Shown here piece after piece: positions 53,445-64,000 of a DNA stretch of 64,000 nucleotides. Source of the DNA: Gracilaria gracilis (taxonomy: Eukaryota; Rhodophyta; Florideophyceae; Gracilariales; Gracilariaceae). The position numbers and the translations under genes are program-made. The notes under the pieces were generated by a model, which did not search any database, was not told the origin of the DNA, and saw only the letters and a program-made list of their open reading frames with translations. Location of the stretch: contig JARGSG010000004.1 of the NCBI GenBank assembly GCA_030374805.1, forward strand, positions 620,001 through 684,000, read 5' to 3'. How positions within the stretch are numbered: position 1 is the stretch's first letter; every line of letters begins with the position of its first letter.

Positions 53445-55670
53445 GATCCCCCTCCTACACTTGCGCTCCGCCCTCGGAGCGCCGCCTAGCGTCGCCAACT
53501 CGCTACGCCTATGTCCGTATGGTTGAGAGGGCGTCATAGCATCCGTTCGGAAAATTTGCCCGGAAAGGGCGGGGCGAAGCCATGCCAAAATTTCCTGAGC
53601 GGGACCGACGAAAGGAGCTTGTTTACGTGTGGTGGAGTCCAAACCGAGCGGAACGATAGGCAATGGTAGACGAACGGCAGATCGAAGACGCATTTCGGTT
53701 CACCCGGTGAGTATGCGACGACGTATAACTGTGCAGACCACAGGTGCCCGTTTGAGCGCTGTCGATGTCCTTGAAACGTGATACGCACGAGTCCAATCAA
53801 TCACCATACGAAGCGTAAGGAGCGGCACTTATAAGCTTTGAGCTCGGCCGACAGCGTGGTGTCCGCGTGGTGCTACCCGTTCAGGAATATGTGCCAAGCG
53901 CGTACCGAGTCCGCACGGTGAACAGGACGCCGCAGTGCCCGCTTGGAAATTTTGCCCTGAAAGGGCGGGGCGAAGCCATGCCCAAATTTCCCAAGCGGCC
54001 GGCAGAGATCACTGTACGAGTGGCGGTGCTTACAGGGATCCGAGCGGACGACATAAGGCAAGAAGTGGCCGTGGTTTCTAACGACGACTGCCTTCAGGAA
54101 CGCCCGTGGTCGCGGCGTTAGCGTAGTCCGATACGATTTGACGCCGTATACGTCCGATTGGAGCACTGTGACGCACTCCAGGGCTCGATCGGATTCGGTT
54201 GAGCCCTGAAAGTCTGCCAAAGGTTTAGTACTGATCCATTCGGTGTACGCTGAGGTCATTCGGGCCTATGGTGTCCGTTGCGGAAAATTTGCCCACCAAG
54301 GGCGGGGCGAAGCCATGGCCAAATTTTCAGTACAGAGGAACAAAACGGCGTAACCGTGGCAACAGAAAAACCACAAACCGAACGGATCAGCACCGAGCAG
54401 GTGCACGCAGTAGCATCAGCATGAAACTCCGTGCGTTGAACGAATGAGGCTGCTTCGTGCCAGACTGCACCGAACGTGTGCGTGTCTGACAGTGGAAGTG
54501 CCGTACGTAAAGGTAAGATTTGAGACATCCGGTCGGGAAAAGGTGCCCATCACGGGCGGGGCGAAGCTATGGCCAATTTCCGATTACGGAAGGTGTACCC
54601 TTGCGCGGATGCCGAGCGTGAGGGCACGACAGAAGGGCCGGCGCCCCTGTCCACAATGGCTGCTTTTCCGCACGGCCGTCTCGCCGAGCGTGGGAGCGCG
54701 GTCGAAGGACCGGCACCCCTGTCCGTCTGGTACGGCGAGCGAAGGCTGCCATAGTCCAATCGTGCTTGAAAGTCCGAGCGGTCAGGCCATTAGGGGTGCA
54801 CAATGGCATCTCCTGAACGGTTGAGCTCGGAGAACTGCGTTGATGGTCGCTGACGGTCACTGCACCGTGCGGATTGTATCAAACAACCGAGTCCGGGAGT
54901 GGGACAGCGGTCACTGGATGTAAGTACCGTAGACAGTCGTTGGCAGAAGGCACTGACGAAGGACGCATGATGACAGTCACAGTGTGGTACCTCCAAAGAT
55001 CCGATCGGAAACAGCCATGATGGCCAGCGAACACTTCCAGCAATGATGCGCACCGGACGGCCTCAAAAAATCACGAATTGATCGTGCCAAGAGTGCATGC
55101 GCCCCGCGCATGCGTCGGTAACCGATTCGGTACACAATATTGCGTGTAGAGGCGCGCGCGTGCAAGCCAAAAAATCTTAAGTATTTTGACCATGCGGTGA
55201 GTCGAAATCGGGCATTTTGAGCGCCTGAAACGACACCGTTTCGGAGCTAGCGGTCAAACACTGAATCGAGGTTTTTGATACCGTACGGGCAGGCAATTTC
55301 CGCGACGGATTTTTTGATTCGCCTTGCAAGTAGGCGCGCCGCGCCGCCTGGCTGGCCGCGCGTATGTTGCGCAAGAGTGCATGCAATTCCGTTCGGTTAC
55401 AGCACACTGATGACGTGGCGGGGTACGTTTGGCATTATGAAGTGATGATCCCGTTACGAAGTGACGTCTCATCGCCACGCAGTCCGTGAACGGTTCGAAA
55501 CTCGTCCGTGCGGAAGGCAGAGGAGCAGAACTCTGTTTCTGCTCGCCATCGATGCCATGACCGTTCGGAGTTTCCAGCCAGTAAACGTAGTAGATTAGAA
55601 GGAGTCGTTCTCGAAAACACGACTCCATGAATACGAAAGTCGAAAAGTAGAATCCAGATAGCGTAAGTAG
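53445..55670 (-). other. Untranslated 3' region of Gypsy-B with a four-copy motif
   Basis: No frame here shows a domain. A ~45-base motif with core GGGCGGGGCGAAGCCATG and flanks resembling GGAAAATTTGCCC and CCAAATTTCC recurs with cores at about 53567, 53963, 54300 and 54554. The flanks are mutually inverted (AAATTTGCCC against GGGC...CAAATTT), so each copy could fold. Confidence 0.65.
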
Positions 55671-58600
55671 CTCATGCGGTACCAGTACGTACGTTCGGAG
55701 CCTGGGCGCAGCCCACATATCCTCCCCCCCCTGAAGGTGTGGCAAATACCGCACGGTTTCTGCGACGCCAGTAGCCGGCAATAAAGTGCTGTGAGATGTG
55801 TCCGGGCGGTTCGAAGGTGTCTTGATCCGCACGGTAACCATACCAATGTACACGGTATTCCTGTCCGTTCGGTGTGTCGCGATGGTCGACGACGCGCTCT
55901 ACCACGCTCGAAACTGTTCCAGGCGGTGGGGTAGGTTCGTCGTCGACAGGTTCGTCCCCATACGGTTCTTCAGGGTCGGCAACTACTGTGCCGCGTGTCC
56001 GTTCGGAAGTAACTGGTGCGGTTGTTGGCCGTGCGGTTGGGGCTTTTGTCACTCTGTCAATACTGACGGTGTCGTGAATACCGTCTTGATTCAGGGTGAC
56101 AATAGCGTCCGTTGCAGATATAACCTTAAACGGGCCAACCGTCTTCGGTAAGAGCTTCCAGTACGTACGTTCCTGATCCGTAAGGTCCTTCTCTGCGTTC
56201 TTATAGTCCGGTCGGTCAACGAACACCTCTTCCCCAGGGGTAAAGCTTGGCGTGTACAGTACGGACTTATCAAAGGTTTCCTTATAGCGCTGTTGGGCGC
56301 AGGTCAACTTTGTCCGAGCGGTCTGCAGCCTGGCCTGTAGGAGCTCGAGCGTGTAGCGTTTTAACCGAGCGGCGGTGGGCCGTGTAGGGGTCATTGGGTC
56401 CAGAGACGTACTGTGCTCATCGAGCAGAACGCTTGGGGGCTTACGCGTTATCGCAACGTCGAACGGTGCGGTACCGAGTGATCGATGGATCTGTAGGTTG
56501 TACCCGTACGTAAGAGGTTGCACATACGCGTGCCAAGCGTTCTGATGATCCCCTACGTAGTGGCGTAACCTCTCCACGAGTGTTTTGTTAAACCGTTTGG
56601 CCTGACCATTCGTTTGCGGATGGTACGCGGTTGCCAGTACGTGTTTGGTTCCCAACGCGGTGTAACAGTCTCGAAGAACTTAGAGACGAATTGAGTTCCG
56701 TTATCGGTTAGCAAGTAGTTTGGTATTCCGTATGGATAAACCCAGTTCTCCAGAAAGGCCTTTGCCACAATGGGAGCTGTGGTTGACCGCATGGGTATGG
56801 AGCGAGCTATCTTGCTAATCCGATCGGTTATAACCAGTATGTACTGGTAACCATTTACGGACTTCGTGAATGGACCGACGATGTCCATCGCGACGAATTC
56901 CAGCGGACCGGCGGCGGGGAACAGCTTCAACAGCTTCTGCGACTTGAAGTGTGTTCCCTTCGTCACCGGGCAGGTGCGACAGTCCCATACGGTCTGGAAT
57001 ACGCCATTGGCCATATGTGGCCAGTAGAAGTCTCGACGGAGACTTTCATACATCCGAGTGGAGCCCGGATGGCCGACCAGACGGGGGTAGTGTGCCAAGT
57101 AGAAGATGCGTGGCTGCAGTGATGGGGGTACGACCTTCTGAATGGCGCCGTCTAGTGGGGCTTTGCGCACGATAAGTCCGTTTCGGTCAATGTCGAACAA
57201 AGTGACACCGTTGCCGATGTCTTTCCGTACGGACTCCTAGAAAGGGTCATCTGCTTGAGCTCCTACCAGCTCTTCGACCGTGACCGGAACGATATTGGTT
57301 TCCTCCGAGGTGACAGCAAGCACCTCGGGGATACCAGCAGATTTCCGTTCGGGCGTTGGCCAGTCAACGCAGACGTCGCTGTACTCATCACCGTCAACGG
57401 TAATGTTGGTGATGAGGTAGCCATCGTCCGTACGGTCATCAACTAGCAAGCAGGGGAACTCTTCGTCCTATGGGGTTTCGTCTTCGCCATTCGTCCGGAT
57501 CCGAGAAAGGGCATCAGCCGCTTGGTGCTTGATACCCGGACGGTGGGCGACATCGAAGTCATACTCCATTAGACGCAACCGCCACCTGGCTAATCGTCCT
57601 GACGCGTCCGCAAGGTTCAGTATCCACCTCAAGGAATGGTGGTCCGTTCGGACATTGAACCTCTGACCTTCCAGGTACGGATGGAGGTGCAGTTTGGCCC
57701 AGACGACCGCAAGGCATTCCCGTTGGTAGTCCAGTATTGCCGTTCGGTCTTGGATAGAGAGCGGCTCCAGTAACCGATCGGTAGTAAGCCTCCGTCCGGT
57801 TGCTTCTGTAGCAGCGTGCATCCTACCTGTCAGTCGCATGCGTCTGTATCCAGAACGTACGGGTGCCCTTGACGGGGAATGGCCAAAATGGGCAGGCGTA
57901 TCAGTCTCTGACGTAATTCGTCAAAGGCTTCGTATTCCGTATTGGTCAATGTCTCAAACTTCGTGGGTTGCCCCTTCTCCAACTTGCGGTTCAATGGAGC
58001 CGCAATTCGGGCGAAGTTTGCCACAAACCGACGGAAAACGTTACAGAGCCCCAAGAACGATCGGAGCTCCGTCTGAGTCGTAGGCTGTTTAGCCTGCTTG
58101 ATGGCGTTTTGTGTCTTAAGGGACACTTGTAGCTTGCCCGGTCGAATAACGTGGCCTAGATAGTCCACCGTGCCACTAAAGAAGTAGCACTTGTCCAGTC
58201 GGAGAGTAACACCAGGCGAACGGAGCATATGCAGTATGGTCCGCACATGGTCATAATGCTCTTCAACCGTCCGGGAATAGATGATTACGTCATCAAGATA
58301 CACCAGTGCATACTGCCATTTCACCCGTGAAAGGATGATGTCGAGAGCACGCTGGAAAGTAGCCGGTGCGTTCTTGAGTTTGAACGGCATTCTCCGATAA
58401 CGGTACAGTCCCATGTGCGACGTGAACGTCGTTTTGTCCCGGTCGGCTTCGACCATTTCGGTCTGCCAATAACCACTGTTGGCGTCCAAAGTGGAGAAGA
58501 TTTGTGCATCTCCAAGAGAGTCGATGCACTCGTCCATTCGGGGTAGTGGGTATGTGTCCCGTACGGTCGTAGCGTCCAACCGGCGGTAGTCAACGCAGAA

Positions 58601-61600
58601 GCGAAGGCTTCCGTCTTTCTTGAGCACGAATACGACCGGACTGGACCATTCTGCCGATGACGGTTCTATGACACCAGCAGCGAGCTACTTTGTCACCTCC
58701 TTGCGTTCGAGTTCTCTCCGAGCGGGTCAGGCACGGTACGGCATCTGGAATATGGGCTTCGAGCCTGGTTCCAGATAGATGCGGTGCTTCGCTGTCGCAA
58801 TCGTTCCGAGATGGCCGTCCCACTTGTCCGCAAACGGTCGAAGTAACTCAATGACTTTATCCCGTTCGGAAGCATACTCAGGACTGATCTGTACCTTGCT
58901 GGGCCATTCGTTCTCATCTTTCCGTACGGTTTCTTGCTCCTGTTCGGTATCCTTTTCTTTCCGTTCGGAATTACTGTCCGAAATCGGAGTGTGTTCCCCC
59001 TCCTTTGACTCATCGCTCCGCGACGATGGTTGCGGAGTTATGAGCGCTACGGGAGATGGAAGAGCAAGTCCGATAACGGTGTTCTTGTGTAGTCGAACCG
59101 GGCGGTTAGAAAAGTTCGCTACGCGAACGAGGAAGGGTACGTCCGGTCGGAGCTCCATAACTCCACCCGCAAGGAGTGTGAGTTCAAGCGTTGATCCCGT
59201 TCGGTGATGAGACTGTAGAAAGACCAAGCCGGTCGTTTTGGGGGTCACCAAGACGTTCGTTTCCGACATTGGGGGTAGAACAACCGGACGGGCAACGTGT
59301 ATCTTATTAGATTGGGTTTCCCGTTCGGGTTCTGGTTTCGGCGCGGAAGGTGCATTTGGTCCGCAGGTGGAAGACTGTATAGACAGCGGTTTGGAGTGTC
59401 GTAGGAGTATTGTCCGTTTCGGTGGTAGGATTGCCAAGACGTACTTGTCAATAAAGGAAGTATCGAGTAGTACGCTGGTGGAGAGGTTAGAAACCACCAG
59501 GAACTGTACTCGTACGTTGAGGTCACCGATTCGGACCATAATGGGGAGAACTCCCACAAAGTCCATTCGGTTCTTCGACGCGTCCGTAATTCGGGGTCTT
59601 ACGTCTAGTCGGAGTTTTGAGCGCCAATTCGGAGGGAGATGGCGTTCGTGAACCAGACAGGGTCCGGCTCCGGTATCAAGAACTCCCGTTAACGGATACA
59701 TCAGTGCCGTGTTGAGGCCAACCGACACGTGCACCTTGTAGTTCGCGCTAGAAAAGAGGACCGTTTCGGCTTCAATATCCGTATCGGTCAGGTCACATGT
59801 CAGGACAGTGGGCTCCCTTCGGAGGGAGTTCGTTCGGTCTGTCGCTGACGGGGCGAGGCTAGGCCTCTGTGGAGGAGGCGATGCCTCTACGCTTCCTCCT
59901 GGTCGTTTTCCTGGTGAGGAGCAGGCTCCTTGACTAGCATGACGGCCTGTGTCGGTCTTGGTGAGTACCTCTGGCGAGGCTGTCCGCCCTGGCGATATGC
60001 TACATTGTCCTTCGGGGTATCAGTTTTCCGTCCGGTCTGGTAGGCAGTGTAATAGCTTTCCTCGCGGCGTTGCTGATAATTAGCCTCCCGTATGGCCAGC
60101 AGCTTTTTTTATAGGTCCGGCGGGAGCAACTGACAAAAGTTAGGCTCCCGTGAAAGGCAAATCCGACACGGTCTACCTGGTGCCTGCCCCTGGGGTTGCT
60201 GTACCCTGGAGCTGGCAGGACTGGGATAAGACCAAACGGACTGAGCAGGCGTTGAAGCCGAGGGCGTTGTGGGAGGCGAAAGCATGGAAGACGCGCGGGA
60301 CACCGCGAGAACATGTTCCTCGTCTTCGTCCGATACGTAATAGATCGATTCAGACGGGGTATCGATACTGTGAATCTTCCGGGTGGGACGAGAGGACTCC
60401 TTCCGAGCGGTTGGCTTTTGAGTATCGACCCGAACGGACTGTCGACGTGAGGCACGATGGGTGTCTCCGTACGATTCCGCGTAACAAGCAAGTGCATCGT
60501 ATCCAATATTGGGATGCGAGGGGAGGTGATTCCTCACCTTTGACCGTATGGCAGCAAGGAGACCTTCCACGAAGACCCCCTTTAAGTTCCGATCGGTGAA
60601 GAAGTTCCCACAGCGGAGGGCTTTCGTCCAGAGCTTCTGGGCGAACTCCGTTTTGGACATGCCAGACGCCTGACGGTAGAGGGTAACCTCTGCGGCCGCG
60701 TCGGCAATGATCTCATCCGTTGCGTACGTGGTCAATAAGAAATTGACTACCTCTTCGTACGTATGGAGAGACCCATCCCGAGTACGGTCAACAGCGCCAG
60801 ACTCACCTTCGAGCCGAGACTGAACCAGAGCGTGCGCCGGTCCCGTCAGGTAAAACTGGAAACACCAGAGGGCTGCCCCCTCAGTGAGTCCGTTATGGTT
60901 GCAAGCGGTTTTTAAACCGCTGTAAGAAATTGAGCACCGATATCGGATCCGTCTCGGAAAAGGAATGGCCCTTCATCTGGACATTCAATTTCTTTTGGTA
61001 GCGCGCGATCTTGCGCGCTACCCGCGAGTTGTACGTCTGGCTTCTTCGAAGCAACCTGTACGTACGGTAGTCCACCACCTTGGCGAACTTCTCGTTCAAG
61101 GGCCTGATGCGTTTCAGCATCAACCTGTCCGAACGGGAACGATACCGATCGGACTTCCCCCTCCGTCGAGGGCTGCGGGAGTGTCGGTCGACTTCCGAAT
61201 CCGTGCGGTCGTCATCCGACGATGACTCCGAAGAGTCCGAGTCCGTTCTGGCTGATCGTCGCCTTCTCTGGCGGCGGCGATCTTTCCGTTTACGGGGCGC
61301 GTCATCCGAATCGGAACTTCCGCTCGGTCTACCGCCTCTGCGGCGGCGATTCCTCCTCTCGTCGGAGGAATCTCCTGAGCTTCCGTTCGGATCATCCTGC
61401 GGGCTGACTGGCGGGAGTTACACTCCGGTCGGATCCCTCGTTAGGCCCTTCCTCAGTTCCGGTCCGTGTTTCCTCTCGCCGCTAGTGGGGACATTGTCCG
61501 TACGGTCAATAAAAGATTTGGGTGGGTGGGTCGGTAGCTGAGCTACCAGTGCGGCCAGTGTACTGTTCAGAGCTGACGTAGCAGGTTCCGAACGGTCTGT

Positions 61601-62164
61601 CTTCAGCATAATCCTGACCATATCGTGTACGATCGATGGAATATCCTGGTGCAGAAGCACCGGGACTCGGTCCTTGAGGTACGTCTCCACGGCCATGGGG
61701 ACGTGGACCTCAATTTCCGTTCGGAGACTCTGCAGGGCATAGGGAGCGATCCCTGCCCAGAGTTCCCGTGCGGTAGTACGTTCGGTAAGGAGTGGCGGCG
61801 CGGGGCCAGCTTCGCCCCGCGTCGTCTTCTCGTTCCGGGAAAAGGGGCGAGGGCAGTTGCCTCGTCCTCGTTCTGTGCGGACTTTGACCTGTTACGTGCG
61901 GACCCGTCGCGGATCATCCGTTCGGGTTCCTCTGACGGCGTCGCGTAGGCCGTCGCGTTGCTTCGGGTGCTTCGGCGGCCTACCGAAGTGGCATCCGAAG
62001 CGGCGCGAATTGCGACCGGTACGGACTTTGCGGAGTCTTTTTCGACCAAAGACCCTTCACCCATTTCTCCGTGCGGACAATGACTCATACTGTACGTATC
62101 GGTTCCACGATCGGTTCTGCTGCTCCGTACGGTCTCGAATCCCACTTCTAAGTCGGGAGACCAA

Positions 62165-62706
62165 TGTGGTATAATGCACAAAAATGAGAGAGTCCGAAGC
62201 GGCCTTGATACGGGAGCGGCGGCAGCGTACAGTCTTGTGACTGTAATGAATCCGAACAGAGAGAAGGGGCGGAAGCACCGGGCGGTCGAGGAGAAAGTGG
62301 GCGATTGGTATCACCAGGCACGTACAGGAACGTGCGGAAGGGTACGAACGGTCTGAGAAACCCAATAAAGAGGTAGCCGTGCAGTCTATCGTGAGTGAAA
62401 ACTAACGAAGAAGATGTTCGGCAGAAGATGCTTGTCGTTTACGATTGGGGCCTCGGGAGATCCGAACTACAACTAAATATCGGGTCTGGGCCCCATTAGT
62501 AACTACTGTACGACCAGTCTAATTTGCACTGTCACTACCAAGTGCCTACACGTGGCCAACTTGTACGCTGTGCCAACCCCTCCGGCACTTGATTACCAAA
62601 TAGTACACGTGGCGGTGCCACTGCACCAGCCCATCGTGCACTACCCCTTTGTACGTGAACGTCCGATCGGATACACTATGCACCAACTCGGGCCCACTAT
62701 ACTACA
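62165..62706 (-). repeat. Gypsy-B LTR (5' LTR in element orientation)
   Basis: 542 bp, about twelve differences from its partner; followed by the duplicated CCACC. Confidence 0.94.
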
Positions 62707-62711
62707 CCACC

Positions 62712-64000
62712 ACAGAAGTACGAGGGGTGACCACCACGCCGCATGATCGCATTTGGACCACTCAGGAGGTTTTGTTGCCTCTCAACGGTTCCACGGCGCA
62801 TCGCAAATGGAAGGTGATTGGCCCAATGGGAGATGTGATTGTACAGAATCAGACCAAGTATCATATGCGCCCGTATGATTTCTTTATGTAGATGTTTCCG
62901 CAAGATCATCTACAATCTATAGTTCTTTTGACCAACAAAAAGCTGGAGCCCCTCCATTACGCAGTTACAACAGGCAGGGAGATACTGAAGTTCTTTGGAC
63001 TACCAATATTAATGTCACGGTTTGAATTTATGGATCGCAGATCTCTTTGGTCTAAAAACCCGGCTTCAAAATATATTCCTCTACCTCAGTTTGGGAAGAT
63101 AATGTCTCGGAAAAGATTTGAGGTACTTACGTATTGTATCACCTTCAGCCAGTACACCGTGACGGACAGTTGCGACAGTCGTTGGTCACATGTAAGTGGA
63201 TTCGAGCAGGCCTTTAACCAACATCGACGAGCACATGTTGTTCCTGCTCATACTCTGTGCGTGGATGAAAGCATGTCTCTGGGTATGGGCTCGGCGGCTA
63301 TTGGATTCAAAAAGGATTACCTCATTACGTGGCAATTGATCGTAAGCCCGAGAATGGATGTAAAATCAAAACTGTTTGCTGCGGTGTGAATGGAATTCTT
63401 TTTGGATTAGAACTCGTTCTCTCATCGGAAGAAACACTACAGAAGAGATATGAACAAAACCATCCTCATGGTACAACAATTGTGTTACGTTTAACAGACC
63501 AAGGGTTTAATTCTAATCGACATGTATGCGCTGTCTCTGCATTTGTGTCAGTTACAACCGCGACTACATTGTTTCATCGTGGATTATGTTTTACTGGGTG
63601 TGATTAAAACGGCAACCAAGCAGTATCCCATGGCATACCTTTCACAAAAATACTTTGAAACAGAGGGGATCAGGTGGTAATGGTAAGCATTGAGCATCCC
63701 GACTGCCCGTCTATGATGGCTGTCCTATGAATGGACGGAGAACGACGTTATTTTGTAAGTACATCCGGTACACCCTCTTCCTGCCGAACCGATTGTAAGA
63801 TCTAGATAAAGGTCCATAGAAATGATGCGCAATTTGTTGACATTGACAATTTCCATTCGAAAAGGTTGTTGAAACGTATTACCAAACTTGGTCACAGATT
63901 GACAAACACAATAGATGCCGACAAGATGATTTAAATCTAGAAACAATATTTCAAGTAAAGGATTGGGCCTTGAGGCTCAATACGAGTCTTTCATCTGTAT
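62712..64000 (+). pseudogene. Third piggyBac-type transposase, catalytic part (runs off the window)
   Basis: After Gypsy-B: RIWTTQEVLLPLNGSTAHRK and YHMRPYDFFM, a TAG at 62889-62891, then LEPLHYAVTTGREILKFFGL, RFEVLTYCITFS, the first catalytic Asp in LCVDESMSLGMG, a frame change near 63330 to AIDRKPENGCKIKTVCCGVN, then KTATKQYPMAYL (about 63606), MDGERRYFVSTSG and finally YYQTWSQIDKHNRCRQDDLN near 63860-63925, where the last Asp belongs to the triad. These landmarks are those of the piggyBac-derived (PGBD4-like) proteins common in oomycetes and algae, as I recall the family. Several frameshifts and stops: dead copy. Confidence 0.8.

Larger units (their letters stand above)
52903..62706 (-). 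mobile_element. Ty3/gypsy LTR retrotransposon fossil with chromodomain (Gypsy-B)
   Basis: Two 542-bp LTRs (TGTGGTATA...TATACTACA) flanked by the 5-bp duplication CCACC (52898-52902 and 62707-62711). Minus-strand parts: gag about 60109-62160, with a Cys-containing C-terminal motif (CRICLSREPNFC), aspartic protease about 58727-59734 (GVLDTGAGPC), reverse transcriptase about 57830-58627 (LDDVIIYS), RNase H about 57468-57839, integrase about 55672-57200 with a C-terminal chromodomain (YRVHWYGYRADQDTFEP), which places it among chromoviruses. A 2.2-kb untranslated stretch follows before the LTR. The coding region has about ten breaks. LTRs differ at about 12 of 542 positions (2.2%). It inserted into the third piggyBac-type transposase gene. 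Confidence 0.94.
52300..64000 (+). mobile_element. Third piggyBac-type element (different lineage), split by Gypsy-B and cut by the window end
   Basis: Left terminus inferred from the doubled palindromes at 52318-52355; the right terminus is beyond base 64000. Encodes a piggyBac-derived transposase on the plus strand in two pieces (52528-52902 and 62712-64000). No TTAA duplication could be confirmed. The protein belongs to a different lineage from the 34-kb and 50-kb transposases: different wording around the catalytic residues and an extra N-terminal domain. Confidence 0.65.

Noticed and set aside
1-64000. tRNA, rRNA or other structured RNA genes
   Set aside because: I looked for B-box-like GGTTCGAATCC contexts and cloverleaf arms and found none that fold convincingly.

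Overview
The window is eukaryotic, transposon-rich DNA with only a few host-type genes. Evidence: Ty1/copia and Ty3/gypsy LTR elements, piggyBac-type and pogo-type DNA transposons, TATA-like boxes about 110-120 bases upstream of genes for secreted proteins, and no operons or Shine-Dalgarno signals. The host genes I can read show no clear introns. A red alga or another intron-poor protist (for example a stramenopile) is my best guess; this is inference and no rRNA or organelle marker is present to test it.

Layout. 1-4.1 kb: degraded copia element on the minus strand, cut by the window edge. 4.3-5.5 kb: coiled-coil ORF plus a Cys-rich fragment (possible LINE ORF1). 6 kb: relic of a GCN2-type HisRS-like domain. 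7.2-9.9 kb: about ten copies of a ~72-bp near-perfect palindrome. 10.5-12.2 kb: broken minus-strand coding sequence of unknown identity. 14.33-22.33 kb: a complete-ended copia element with 136-bp LTRs and a 5-bp target duplication, hit by a ~1.05-kb MITE-like element. 23.4-29.9 kb: host-type island with a frameshifted secreted protein, a long coiled-coil protein and two paralogous secreted Cys-containing proteins in opposite orientation. 30.8-38.7 kb: pogo-like DNA transposon (TA duplication, 26-bp TIRs) containing a whole piggyBac-type element (TTAA flanks). 39.93-51.92 kb: a second copy of that piggyBac family, split by a gypsy element (41.79-49.84 kb). 52.3-64 kb: a third, different piggyBac-type gene, split by a chromodomain-bearing gypsy element (52.90-62.71 kb).

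The most notable result is that both copies of the first piggyBac family carry, besides the transposase, a second small gene facing the transposase tail to tail inside the terminal repeats. The two copies of this gene differ mostly at third codon positions, so the protein was under selection as part of the element. I cannot name its function. Other highlights are the palindrome array, doubled CTCATATGAG palindromes that tie the MITE to the end of the third piggyBac-type element, and a strong excess of CCGTNCGG words in the second gypsy element.

LTR pairs counted by eye differ by about 1.5% (copia 14.3-22.3 kb), 2.2% (gypsy 52.9-62.7 kb) and 5.4% (gypsy 41.8-49.8 kb), giving the relative order of insertion. 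All LTR elements are broken fossils in their coding parts.
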